A stretch of DNA of 64,000 nt from Spongilla lacustris (taxonomy: Eukaryota > Porifera > Demospongiae > Spongillida > Spongillidae): the NCBI GenBank assembly GCA_949361645.1, contig OX442423.1:6879967-6943966 (forward strand), read 5' to 3'. The position numbers and the translations under genes were made by a program. Below are positions 39,101-47,148 of the stretch, piece after piece. The notes under the pieces were generated by a model that saw nothing but the letters and a program-made list of their open reading frames with translations, searched no databases and was not told the DNA's origin. Numbering within the stretch: the stretch's first letter is position 1; every line of letters starts with the position of its first letter.

Positions 39101-39255
39101 TCTGGAAACAATGAAGCTGACGTGCTAACCTTTTTGTCCATAGCACAGATCCCTATCGTCAAGATCTTGGAACGACCATCAGCCGATCTGCCGTCTGATT
39201 CGTTGCTGGTCGCGCCTGGCTTGGGATGGGCATAGTTGTGTCCTCTCTTAGACAT
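12947..39255 (-). CDS. PPIP5K: PPIP5K/VIP1 diphosphoinositol pentakisphosphate kinase, 18 exons found
   Basis: This bifunctional cytosolic enzyme of inositol pyrophosphate metabolism has an N-terminal ATP-grasp kinase that phosphorylates InsP6/InsP7 and a C-terminal histidine-phosphatase-like domain. Recognised stretches include [75 protein letters not shown] and [16 protein letters not shown]. The 18 exons total 2,533 coding bases (about 843 residues), and adjacent exons agree in phase everywhere except one place. Exon 3 ends in phase 1 at 37645, while exon 4 starts in phase 0 at 29344. The central ATP-grasp exons (about 140 residues in animal homologues) are absent from the 8.3 kb between. 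The gene is otherwise intact from ATG (39255) to TGA (12947). Introns range from 57 bp to more than 8 kb and carry most repeats of this window. Either those exons are lost in assembly or this allele is broken. Confidence 0.95.
13983..14062. repeat. TACATG-type microsatellite
   Basis: TACATGTACATG-based simple repeat in a PPIP5K intron. The self-complementary motif ACATGT recurs as short runs throughout the window. Confidence 0.8.
14100..14522. repeat. Degenerate array abutting a PPIP5K donor
   Basis: Repeats of TTATGTCACACCACAATCAC and a homogeneous sub-block of CTAATGTCATACGACACTCA (14235-14395). On the - strand the first unit begins six bases after the splice site of exon 14524-14635. Confidence 0.85.
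15123..15166. repeat. 22-bp duplication including a splice donor
   Basis: On the - strand the unit GTATGTTACTCTGGTACC plus TCAG occurs twice in a row. The first copy starts at the donor of exon 15145-15217, and the second recreates CCTCAG followed by GTATGT 22 bases downstream. Confidence 0.9.
15612..15893. repeat. CA/TA-rich microsatellite
   Basis: (CACACATA)n-type simple repeat in a PPIP5K intron. All long frames on both strands are repeat by-products. Confidence 0.95.
16205..16945. repeat. 29-bp tandem array near a PPIP5K acceptor
   Basis: About 25 units with core GAAGGTGACCTACGTGAACA followed by CCCATGCCT. Some carry a 13-bp insertion containing CAGTCCATGGC. On the - strand it ends close to the acceptor of exon 16110-16195. 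Confidence 0.93.
17740..17850. repeat. CA/GT microsatellite starting at a splice donor
   Basis: On the - strand exon 17851-17989 ends GAAATGAAG and the following (GT)n run itself provides the donor dinucleotide. Confidence 0.93.
18375..19200. repeat. 24/25-bp tandem array abutting a PPIP5K donor
   Basis: About 33 units of GCAAGCATCAGAAGGTATAA plus TACAA. On the - strand the unit contains ACCTTCTGATGCTTGCTT, identical to the bases that follow the donor of exon 19215-19400. The array therefore grew from the intron start. Confidence 0.95.
19787..19897 (+). repeat. 5' LTR of the Gypsy element
   Basis: 111 bp from TATTGTGATTAG to CATTTCACA. It aligns with 23284-23405 along its whole length (shared AAACTTAATAATTGTG and CCATTGGACTT), with substitutions and indels, so the insertion is not recent. 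Confidence 0.85.
23284..23405 (+). repeat. 3' LTR of the Gypsy element
   Basis: 122 bp starting TGTTGTGATTAG and ending CATTTCACA (TG...CA ends). The next TA begins an independent TIR element, so no target duplication can be read. Confidence 0.85.
23409..23983. mobile_element. MITE with CAGGGTGTTCC inverted ends, TA target site
   Basis: The left end CAGGGTGTTCCTCTATCAAG pairs with a right end reading CAGGGTGTTTCTCAATCAAG on the opposite strand. TA flanks both ends (23407-23408, 23984-23985). It is 575 bp, AT-rich and non-coding. The TA duplication and CAGGG ends suggest Tc1/mariner-type mobilisation. It lies right after the Gypsy 3' LTR. Confidence 0.85.
24062..24899 (-). CDS. PPIP5K: PPIP5K exons: phosphatase domain, middle block
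   Basis: Exon 24781-24899 starts [12 protein letters not shown] and ends AVLE with donor GTAAGC. Exon 24360-24442 encodes [20 protein letters not shown] and uses donor GTCAGT; the alternative GTAAGC four bases later breaks the frame. Exon 24062-24303 encodes [31 protein letters not shown] and [20 protein letters not shown] and ends FTK at GTGAGC. The last exon is the best-conserved part of the gene. The two short introns are 338 and 56 bp. Confidence 0.94.
25030..25715. repeat. 31-bp tandem array in a PPIP5K intron
   Basis: About 22 units with core CAACACCTTGGCCTACAGGA plus GGGTGTACATC. One multi-unit block (about 217 bp) is repeated, shown by two copies of the shortened unit with GCAAATCCAAACC. 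The + strand frames of 252-315 codons are artefacts of the 31-bp period. Confidence 0.95.
25710..25945. repeat. Roughly 100-bp duplication at the array edge
   Basis: GGTAGGACTATCATAACAGC and its flanks occur twice (about 25710-25810 and 25848-25945), separated by one array unit. A short inverted piece (AGTCCTACCACCTAAATG) follows at about 25954-25971. Confidence 0.8.
26197..29344 (-). CDS. PPIP5K: PPIP5K exons: end of ATP-grasp and start of phosphatase domain
   Basis: Exon 29223-29344 opens at QTVCGFD, contains [11 protein letters not shown] (ATP-grasp metal-binding region DVNG) and ends at GTGAGT, phase 2. Exon 27186-27296 is the linker, including [20 protein letters not shown], with donor GTAAGG, phase 2. 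Exon 26197-26359 begins [20 protein letters not shown] and carries the RHGxRxP phosphatase signature with its catalytic histidine. It ends KLLQ at GTAATT, phase 0. The introns contain a 55-bp array with splice-donor copies (27700-29222), a 16-bp array, poly-C and a 19-bp array. Confidence 0.93.
26870..27045. repeat. 19-bp tandem array
   Basis: Units of TGCTGATGGTCACCTACCC, about eight, the first ones degenerate, in a PPIP5K intron. Confidence 0.9.
27366..27612. repeat. 16-bp tandem array
   Basis: About 15 units of GATGGACCACCCCCAT located just upstream (in gene direction) of the acceptor of exon 27186-27296. Confidence 0.93.
27700..29222 (-). repeat. 55-bp array carrying copies of a PPIP5K exon end and donor
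   Basis: About 28 units. On the - strand each contains GCCCAGATCTTACTGTGAGT, against GCCCAGATCTTGCTGTGAGT at the true end of exon 29223-29344 (donor GTGAGT). So 15-17 exon bases plus the 5' splice site were amplified. One unit near 28830 matches the exon end exactly. A longer period of about 386 bp (seven units) is visible from the variant CACACGTACC at 28482 and 28868. Confidence 0.95.
30357..31581. mobile_element. Long foldback element, about 600-bp inverted arms, TA target site
   Basis: The outer ends read CAGTGTTGTTCATCGAAAGA and, inverted, CAGTGTTGTTCACCGAAAGA. The arms stay complementary to a centre near 30970. TA flanks both ends (30355-30356, 31582-31583), and there is no coding capacity. 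It is a 1,225-bp palindrome inside a PPIP5K intron. Tc1/mariner-type MITE behaviour is inferred from the TA duplication and CAGTG ends. Confidence 0.9.
31826..32181. mobile_element. MITE with ACCGCGTCCGCGAG inverted ends, TTAA target site
   Basis: The left end CACCGCGTCCGCGAGTTAAG and the inverted right end TACCGCGTCCGCGAGTAAAG agree apart from two bases. Internal CTAAAAG segments also pair. TTAA flanks both sides (31822-31825, 32182-32185), the hallmark of piggyBac-type insertion. It is 356 bp and non-coding. Confidence 0.85.
32607..36910. repeat. 14-bp array with two orientation switches
   Basis: About 4.3 kb of GGGCTGCTCATCAA units. Orientation is forward at 32607-33625, reversed at 33626-35105, then forward again to 36910. 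Variants include GGGTTCC, AAAAGG and GAATCAAGTGCTGC forms, and shared variant strings mark duplicated blocks. The unit contains no stop in its frames, so frames of up to 397 codons appear; they are not genes. It occupies the PPIP5K intron where the ATP-grasp exons are missing. Confidence 0.97.
36911..37644 (-). repeat. 34-bp array carrying copies of the PPIP5K exon 3 end and donor
   Basis: About 20 units. On the - strand they contain ACATCAGCAATGGTACATAC, identical to the boundary of exon 3 (last bases ACATCAGCAATG, donor GTACAT). The array starts directly at the real donor. Confidence 0.94.
37645..39255 (-). CDS. PPIP5K: PPIP5K exons 1-3 (N-terminal kinase lobe)
   Basis: Exon 1 (39130-39255) starts [10 protein letters not shown], the first ATG, and ends DKK at donor GTTAGC, phase 0. 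Exon 2 (38652-38890) encodes the [10 protein letters not shown] to QYNLMD stretch, including the conserved SKGFPLDKA, and ends at GTGAGT, phase 2. Exon 3 (37645-37727) encodes [20 protein letters not shown] followed by NREDISN and ends at GTACAT, phase 1. This matches the N-terminal part of PPIP5Ks, where the segment precedes the ATP-grasp core. Exon 3's donor merges directly into a 34-bp array that carries copies of the boundary, so the exact exon 3 end is slightly less certain. Confidence 0.93.
37805..37947. repeat. 21-bp tandem array
   Basis: About six units of TGATGGGATGGGTTTAGTCA, upstream (in gene direction) of the exon 3 acceptor. Confidence 0.88.
38265..38640. repeat. Duplicated CA/GT-rich intron sequence
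   Basis: Segments around AAGGTCACGTATGTACATGT and AACTGTGGAGTAGGGCAATG occur twice (about 38305-38375 and 38408-38495), followed by a (GTGTGCAT)n microsatellite to about 38620. Confidence 0.85.
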
Positions 39256-39703
39256 TGCTATAGCCGTAGTGGTGTGGACCTACTACATGTGTTAGTATAC
39301 CAATGGCCTCGGTCCCAGGCCAAGGTTCAACACCTCGTAATCTGACGTACGCATGTACACACATTACCGGTAAAATTTTTATCATAGCTGTATCTTTATG
39401 TGTGTTGATAAACTTAGAAATTCTCAAATAACAAAGAAATAGCAGGACATTTCTGATCACGTGTTTAAGCTGCTGCATGCAATACAGTTTTTTTTTATAT
39501 AGCATCACCCAGACTCATTCCATACTTAATACAGGCAAATCTGAAGTCTCTAATGCTTTTGTTCTATCCTTTTTAATACAAACTTCTTTTTTTTTCTCTC
39601 TTTTAATTCAGTTGCAATATCATCCCTGAATGCAAAAGCCTATACAATTTCACAATGATCCTATATAAAGAGTGCTTCAATACTTTGATCTATTGTGCTC
39701 TGT
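39256..39703. other. Spacer between TRIM stop and PPIP5K start
   Basis: 448 bp separate the two - strand genes. It must hold the TRIM 3' UTR (ATTAAA on the - strand at 39602-39607) and the PPIP5K promoter. No further gene. Confidence 0.6.
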
Positions 39704-41857
39704 CTACATCATTAACCTCAGCACATTGCAACCCACAAAGTTAGGAACATAAATACTACCAGTTGTAGCATCTAAAGTGACCCCAGAGGGATTTTTGAGG
39801 TCTCCCACCGTGTGGACTTGATACCCCTGAGGATCAAAAATGGACAGACAGTTGCCATCACCCTCGCTGACAAAGATGTAACCTTCTTCGTTCACTGCTA
39901 TTCCTGTTGGACCATTCACATCTCCGTATGTCCTGACATAAGTGCCATCCGGAGAGAAGACTTTGATGGTGTTTGAACCACCGGCGGCAATATAAATGTT
40001 CCCTTGAGGGTCTAAGGCAAGACCGCAAGGATCACTAAACGCACTGTCACCAGTTCCATTGCCATCTATGGTCAACAACCATACGCCATCTTGGTTGAAC
40101 ACTTGGACCCTGTGGTTGTCCCTGTCCGACACAATCAACCTGTCGTTTGAGTCGACTATGACACCAGATGGGGCTCTGAACTGTCCCTGACCTGCCCCTC
40201 CCTCACCAATCACCTGCAGAAGCTCCCCTCCCGTTGTCAGCTTCTGTATTCGATTATTGCCAAGGTCGGCAACGTACATGACATCTCCAATGATGCACAT
40301 GTCAGCAGGAACATTGAACTGGCCTTTGTCGCTCCCGCTGTTGCCATAGGTGCTCTTTAGGTGGCCGTCTTGGTCAAACACGTATATGCAATCATCGTTA
40401 CTGCCTACATATATGTCTCCATTTTCGCCAAGGGCTACACAGTATGGCTGTTCGACGTCAATCACCTGATGGGGACTACTTAGTGCGTCGTACCCTGTGT
40501 TGTGAGGACCCTTCTCCACCTGTTGGCCGTCCACTGTGATGTGGAGCCTGTGGGGCCCTGTGCATTCAGGGGTGAGGGTGATGGTGTAGGTGCCATCCCC
40601 ACGCTCCTCCACCTGCTCCGAGGTGACTGGTCCATCTGGTGACTCTGGCTTCAGCTGGGACTTCACTTGCAGACCAGCACATTGGTACCTCTCTCCTGCT
40701 TTAATTTTTAAATGGTACTTAGTGTTCACCTTGGCCACAGACAAAGGTGGACCTTTACCTTGAGCTGAAGATAGGTCTACAACACTGCCAAATTTGGACA
40801 GCTCTTTCACAAGAGAGCCTGTTTGTACAGACATCTTAAAGCCGCCACCTTCATTTTGAATGTGGGACACATTCTTAGCCCTCTTGAGGGTGGCCTTCAT
40901 CTCTGTGGGTACCAGTTCTCCTAGAGCTACCACCTCATAGTCAGTGTGGGTCTGGAGGATGTGCGAGGTCACCTCAGAGTAGCGACCAATGTCCCGCTGC
41001 AACTTCTCAAACTGCTCCTTCTGGAGGATCAGAGGTGTTGTCTTGGAGAGTGAGACGGATTCCAACTCTAGTAGCAGTGCCTTCTTCCTTTCCTCCAATG
41101 TTTCCATTAGGCGTTCAAAGGCACGTTTGATGGTCAATTCTGCTTGTGTTTTGGAGTTCTCCAACTTATGTATCATCTTGTTTTTAGTGTCAATGGCATT
41201 AGTCAATGTTGACATGGCTTCCTTTGCAAATTGGAGCGTCCCTCTCATTTCGTCCCTATGGGCCTCCGCAATGATGGACAGCTCAGCAATGGTATGGTTG
41301 TTGTGAAGTGATATGTAGCAGTCTCGGCAGATGAAACAGCTACAGGTCTTGCAATAGAAATCTAACTCCTGTTTCTTGTGTCGTGGTTGAGAGCAGTAAT
41401 GATCAATAGGTTTCATAATGGTTGGCAGTAGAGTGGCTGACTCCTTGCTCATAGCTATCACCCTGTGTTCAAGCAGCTGTCCAACACGATTGTGGCTATC
41501 CTGGCCACCTTTGCATAGGAACTTGTGACACGTACAGCAAAACACGACTGCTGGGTTAGTGCATCCATTTGCACAGAAACTGCAGGGTACCTCTGAGCTG
41601 CTGACAAACTTGGACATGCACTCTGCAACCTCCACCTCAAACTCAAGATGGAGGTTCTTGGGGAGAGCACTTGCTCCACCCACTGGGATGGGAGCGTTTC
41701 TTAGACAGATAGGACACTGAAGGCTTTGATGAGGTGCAACTTTCTCTGACTCCTTGTGAAGGCATTGACAGCAGAAGGAGTGTAGACATGGAAGTATCCT
41801 TGGATCAGTGAAGAGTTTAGAGCACAGCTGACAAGTCATATGGTCATCTGTAGCCAT
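39704..41857 (-). CDS. TRIM2/3-like RING E3 ligase with NHL repeats
   Basis: Probable cytoplasmic ubiquitin ligase of the TRIM-NHL class. The single-exon frame gives 717 residues from ATG at 41857 (MATDDHMTC). The ligands are C9, C12, C24, H26, C29, C32, C48 and C51 (RING); B-box 1 is about 92-133 (PCSFCANGC); B-box 2 is about 155-195 (YCSQPRHKKQELDFYCKTC). The coiled coil is about 200-305. The filamin-type Ig domain is about 345-465 (GDGTYTITLTPECTG). Six NHL blades span about 466-717, with ADLGNNRIQKL and SDRDNHRVQVF as typical repeats. An open frame runs 36 codons further upstream, but that part is hydrophobic, and CCCTAG just before the ATG looks like an acceptor of a 5' UTR intron. Substrates cannot be inferred. 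Confidence 0.95.
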   Translation of the reverse strand: MATDDHMTCQLCSKLFTDPRILPCLHSFCCQCLHKESEKVAPHQSLQCPICLRNAPIPVGGASALPKNLHLEFEVEVAECMSKFVSSSEVPCSFCANGCTNPAVVFCCTCHKFLCKGGQDSHNRVGQLLEHRVIAMSKESATLLPTIMKPIDHYCSQPRHKKQELDFYCKTCSCFICRDCYISLHNNHTIAELSIIAEAHRDEMRGTLQFAKEAMSTLTNAIDTKNKMIHKLENSKTQAELTIKRAFERLMETLEERKKALLLELESVSLSKTTPLILQKEQFEKLQRDIGRYSEVTSHILQTHTDYEVVALGELVPTEMKATLKRAKNVSHIQNEGGGFKMSVQTGSLVKELSKFGSVVDLSSAQGKGPPLSVAKVNTKYHLKIKAGERYQCAGLQVKSQLKPESPDGPVTSEQVEERGDGTYTITLTPECTGPHRLHITVDGQQVEKGPHNTGYDALSSPHQVIDVEQPYCVALGENGDIYVGSNDDCIYVFDQDGHLKSTYGNSGSDKGQFNVPADMCIIGDVMYVADLGNNRIQKLTTGGELLQVIGEGGAGQGQFRAPSGVIVDSNDRLIVSDRDNHRVQVFNQDGVWLLTIDGNGTGDSAFSDPCGLALDPQGNIYIAAGGSNTIKVFSPDGTYVRTYGDVNGPTGIAVNEEGYIFVSEGDGNCLSIFDPQGYQVHTVGDLKNPSGVTLDATTGSIYVPNFVGCNVLRLMM

Positions 41858-43853
41858 TCTAGGGACAAAACGATATATAATTATTATAATTATTATACCA
41901 GTAATTATCATATAATTGCAGTGGAATAAGGAAGAGTACCCCATGTCTGTGTGGGGTGAGAGCACCCATGCCTACATTCAAATACCATTACTAAAAGATG
42001 TAAAAAAAAATCCTCTGTTTAATGTAAACAGCGATTACTATTGACTCAAACCCTGGTATTATTTCAACTTCCGCAACATGCAAATCAAACTTTACCAATA
42101 AGGAAAAACATCCAAATATTTAGCCAGCTGCTACAGTGAAAAGCCCTATGATATGACGATGGTCAAGTGATTAATGCACAGTTGCAAAAATGAGAATGTA
42201 AGATGACTGTCTTTTTCAAATGAAAATGATGTAACTTCTACGATACTACATATCATAGAAGGCACTTCGGAATTTTTTTCCCAACTAAAGCTTTGGTCAA
42301 GCATTAAATTGTAAGTTAATAACTCTGCGCAAACTTTCAGTTAAGCCAGAATATTATGCAATCGGCCTGCATCAATAACACTAATGTTTTGAACTTCACT
42401 ACCAATCAATCGGCCCCTTTGACGAGTTGGCAAAAGGCTTTCATAAGGCCAGATTTTGAATGCTCTTAATTGATACGCATAACCACTCTGGCATGAGCTG
42501 GTCGAAGTAACCACCTGTACCTCTGCTGCATGCACGCCCACGACAAGTCATACGTGTATAATTATCATCATAATTATATAGTTGGAAATCAGTTTTCTTT
42601 TTTCAAAAGCCGCGGTGGTTTGGGCAATGCTCCAGATCCACACTCTATTGGATAGGAGTTTACAACATTTCTCCTACCTTCCCAAGCTTGTAATGGCAGA
42701 GACACGCCCCTACCCCATTTTGGCCATCATGCAGTGGTAGTGGCCACTAAGTATGACTCCCTCCTCCAACCTCAATCTCAGTGAGCCATTCTGCTAGTGA
42801 TGCTACATACCTCGAAGTCCAACGTTGCAGGGCTGAGCCGACCGTATATAGCTTGCTAGAAGGTCAAGGGGGCGGGATCCGCGGAACTAATGTTTCAAAA
42901 TATGAATTTGTGATCTTCTGACAATACGCGCGAATCCAGGGTCATTTAATAGTGCTACCGCCTACATCTGTAATTGCGTTTGATCTGAACCGAAATAATA
43001 ATTCAGTATACGTAGATTTTGAGTCATAGCCTTTATAATTATATATCCTTGGTGCATGGGTTAAATCTATATGCAAGGCATCTATAGGTGGATGTAAAGG
43101 TGTGCATGGGTTGTGCCTAAACTTGAGGTTCGTGGTCTTCCGACGGTTCCATAGTAATACACGTGCATGCGTAACTGTCACTTCTAGACTAAGTACAAAT
43201 CCAGGCTGTCTTCACAGTATCCTACTAGTAATGCTGGGGCCCATATCAAATAGGATATATACAAGCAGAAGGGACCACCTGCCCTGGCTGCCACTAAGTA
43301 TGAAAAAATCACATACGTGGAACGTTATGCGGCGCCAGGCCCAGGCAACTATGCTTTGCTTATTGCGTAACCACTGTATGCAAATGTATACGAATATAAC
43401 ACCAACTTTAATCAGACTAACCAAATAAAATGTAATCCCATACGTGAATACAAACCTTACAATAGTCACATTTGAGTTAAGAATGCTGTCAGCTTGCACA
43501 AGCACATCTGATATTCTTCATTCGTACATGTATTGATGATGGTATCAGTGGCAGCTCAGCTTTGGATTGCCTTAATTTGCATGCATGGCGTATGCACACT
43601 TGCATGTATATAAATGGAGGGAGAGGTGCCTTTGTATTGCAAATTCATTACCCTATTCATGCATACCTGTCGAGGGTGATGAACTCTGAATACCGCAGTA
43701 TACATGTATAAACATGTTACGTTATACATGTAATAGAGCCATGCATAGATAATAGAGTACATAATCACTACACAGCAAAAAAAGTTACACTGACATCAAG
43801 AGCTCAGCACACCAGCATGCAGGGCCATAGCCTCCAGTCCGGTTCTACGAGGC
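41858..43853. other. Unassigned region upstream of the TRIM gene
   Basis: No gene was recognised. It probably contains the TRIM 5' UTR exon and promoter. Segments at about 42900-42960 and 43110-43220 look like degenerate copies of each other (both have a variant of TGTGATCTTCTGAC/CGTGGTCTTCCGAC and AATCCAGG). Confidence 0.4.
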
Positions 43854-44090
<237 letters not shown>

Positions 44091-44388
44091 AGCTTTAAGT
44101 TCATGCATTGCAGAATTATAACCGGACCACTTACTATATAATGTGTGGCTACGGCCCTGCACATGCAAGAAGGGATACGAGTACTTACATATCATGCATA
44201 ATTATGCGCACAATGTCATGAACAATTAAAATCATGCAAGTTGACCGCCGCGGTTGCAGTATTTTGTTACCCAAATTAAAGTAGATGCGTGTGTACCCCC
44301 GGCCCGTGCGTGGACGTGCATGTGTTTGTATGCATTACAGGTGCATGTGCGCGTGTGTATATGTGTCTGCATGTGTGTGTGTGTGTGT

Positions 44389-44927
44389 ACATAGCTTCTT
44401 TCTTTCTGTTGCCCTACGTTCTGTTTCTTGCCCTTCTGCCTCTTCAGGCTCAGGCCCTCTTGCCTATCTTGGCTTCTATAGGGTCAGTACAAAGGTAATT
44501 ATATTCAGTTGATACCTGGCCGGAAGGACCTACAGCTGTAGTACCGGTACGTAGCTGCATTTAATAATTTTTCACTGACTAATCTAAATCGTTAAACTTG
44601 AACTGGCACTGCGAGATACCATTTGCATGAAGGTGGAGGGGGAGCTCTTCGAAATTGCTAAAATCCGCCTTAATTAAGTTGTTTCATGTAGGGGTATTGA
44701 CGGCAGCAGGTGTCAGCTTACCGTTTACGGATATGTGTACGGATATTCAGAGCATGGTTCAGAACTCTTAGCTTGAGAAGCTTGAGAAGAATGCATTAGG
44801 TATCAACTGAATATAATTACCTTTGTACTGACCCTATAGAAGTCAAGATAGGCAAGAGGGCCTGAGCCTGAAGAGGCAGAAGGGCAAGAAACAGAACGTA
44901 GGGCAACAGAAAGAAAAGAAGCTATGT
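44389..44927. repeat. Inverted repeat, 128-130-bp arms
   Basis: The sequence at 44389-44518 (ACATAGCTTCTTTCTTTCTG to TTGATACCT) is present in nearly perfect inverted form at 44798-44927. The arms are separated by about 280 bp of unrelated DNA. The high identity indicates a recent event. No coding function is evident. Confidence 0.88.
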
Positions 44928-45596
44928 CAGACAGCCTTCCTAACAAGGTGAGAGTGAGCAGAAACATCCCCGGAGAGGGCAGACACATTCATAACTTAAG
45001 ATGAAGAGGCCGAAAGAGAAGTGAGATCCAGTGATCCCTGGGAGAGCAGAGATGGAGTGTTAAGAGACACTGAATCAATTAATTATTTAACGTTGAGTTT
45101 ATGGGAAGGGGAGATGTGCATGCATGAATGGTTTGTATGTCACGTGCAATGCGCGTGATTACATGATCAGTTAATACCTATAATCCTACACCTGGTCCAA
45201 TTGAATGCAATGAATGGTGTAGGGCATGCACTGTCCTCCCAATGGCACAAATGCCAACTAAATAATCAATCAATAAAATTTTTGAGGTTCGTCAGTATGG
45301 TTTTTGCGGAGCTTAAATTTGGGTTATTATTGTCGATATATTTACGAATGCATATATTTTCTATCATCGATTGTGTACCGTACCTTATACACGCGTACGA
45401 TCCGTAGCTACATGAAGCTAGGGAACAATACAAGCTTACGAGTGATTAAGGGGTTAAAATTTGACGTCCATTTAAAAAGCAGCTCAGTAAAGTGCGTAGT
45501 GTAACTATCTCGTCAATGCAAGCAATAATACACAATGTATGTGCTGGTGAATTGGAATTCCGTCTACAAAAGCATTGGCATTGCCGCCCTCTTCGT
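44928..45596. other. Unassigned sequence
   Basis: 3' flank of the - strand Ig membrane gene. No other gene was recognised. Confidence 0.4.
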
Positions 45597-47148
45597 CTAC
45601 GCATGATCCGAATCTGTCTGCTGCCGATGCCGTGTCATCTCAATCTGCGTTACTGCTATCTGAGCCTCGTTCCCACTGACGTCATTATTCGCTGGAAAAA
45701 TTTGAGGGTGAACATTGTTATTTTTTTAAAATGCAATGCAATCGTAATTTAATTGTAAAGATAATCAGTATTGTACATGTATGCGCGGTAGGCCCGTTTA
45801 CAAACAGTAAAACTAAATTCATTACAATGTGTATAATATATACATATAGTTAATGGCCAAGTAAGGAATCCTCCGTGCATGAATGCACTGCTAAATCGAC
45901 TTGTACTATATCCCTATGAATTTCAACAGGTCATGACTTAGCTTATAAACCAAACAATTATATTATGCTGCACTTATACAGTTATACTATACATTAAAGT
46001 ATTGCATGGTAAGGTCGAGCGTGTAATTGGACATGCATGTGTACCACTAAAGATTTAGTTTAAAACCGCGGTACACATGGCTGTATAATATATAATAATG
46101 CACGGCTCTTTACGTATACGCATATTGCCGCCATAATGTGATAGCATGCATGGTTCAATGAATCCTCAGCTAGGTCATCCTAGCTTAGTTGTGCATGATT
46201 GCCTCCGGATGTGCTATCGAATTCCTCATCTCTAAACGGTTACAATGTAATTAAAGATCCATGCATTATACTTACCCTTTCTCCGACGATGAGCTAAATA
46301 CGCTGCCAATACCACGATGATGATGATGATAATAATTGAAAAAACTGCAGCCAAAGAGACAGCAGAGCCAGAAATCGCCCCCACCGTAATCGGCTGGTTG
46401 TTTACTATGCCTATGACGAAGTCTGCATGGACAGTGTTAGTACATGATATGATTAATCATGCATGCATGATCACATATATTGATAACTGGCAAAGCTATA
46501 GCTTATTATATTTATACATGTATGTTACTCACTGCTTGGGGAGGGTAACTCGCAGTCACAGCTTCCTGGAGCGGCTGAGCTTGGCGACACAAAAGGTAGA
46601 ACAGAGGCCGTGGGAATTATAACTGGCCCTGGATACGACGGCGCCACCGTAGACGCCGCAGCGGGTCGATCGTACCTCAAAACCACTACAGAGACGTAGG
46701 TTCCATTGCAGGACGCAATGACAAGGTCTTCGGATACCATGCGATTCTTTATGGTGTTGTTTACTTGTAGCTCAGAAAGCGAGGAATGGTCGCTTTCTTT
46801 TCTGTAGACAGGTGCATTGATATCAGTCGGCGCAAGTTGAAATTCTTGGCTCGTCAAATTTGCAATCCACCAATTTAGAGCGATGCAGCCGCTCTTAGGT
46901 ATGCTTAGTAAGACGTCGGATTGTTGCGGAATATGATAAATCATTGGCACTACCGCATTCGCTGTAAGATTGATATTTCGGGTCTCTGTAAAGAGCCAAA
47001 AGATTATAAGTGAATATGCAACTCAGTAGCGGTTGCGGTGCATGACAGAGAAGGACTCACGTGCAACGACTGGCTGCTTTAAGGAAGGAAACAGTAGGCA
47101 GACAAGCAATGAACACCACAAGCGCAGCGTGTCTCCACTTTGAGTCAT
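45597..47148 (-). CDS. Type I membrane protein with Ig-like ectodomain, four exons
   Basis: Likely a cell-surface protein of unknown ligand. Exons are 47061-47148, 46533-46985, 46276-46422 and 45597-45691; all junctions are GT-AG and phase 1, giving 260 residues. Exon 1 encodes a signal peptide (LRLWCSLLVCLLFPSL). Exon 2 encodes a roughly 110-residue Ig-like segment with SGCIALNWWIANL and SEDLVIASCNGT and N-glycosylation sites (NLT, NNT, NGT). A Pro/Ser/Thr-rich stalk follows. Exon 3 encodes one membrane span (AVFSIIIIIIIVVLAAYL) with HRRRK after it. Exon 4 is a short polar tail ending DSDHA. Its Ig segment resembles the first domain of the divergent + strand gene at 49645. The exon model is inferred from splice signals and phase; the Ig call rests on weak similarity. 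Confidence 0.75.

Noticed and set aside
38897..39235. 112-codon + strand frame.
   Set aside because: Shadow of PPIP5K exon 1 and its flanking intron on the opposite strand.
41858..41965. 36-residue N-terminal extension of the TRIM protein.
   Set aside because: It is hydrophobic and precedes a CCCTAG acceptor-like site. RING proteins of this class start just before the RING, as MATDDHMTC does.
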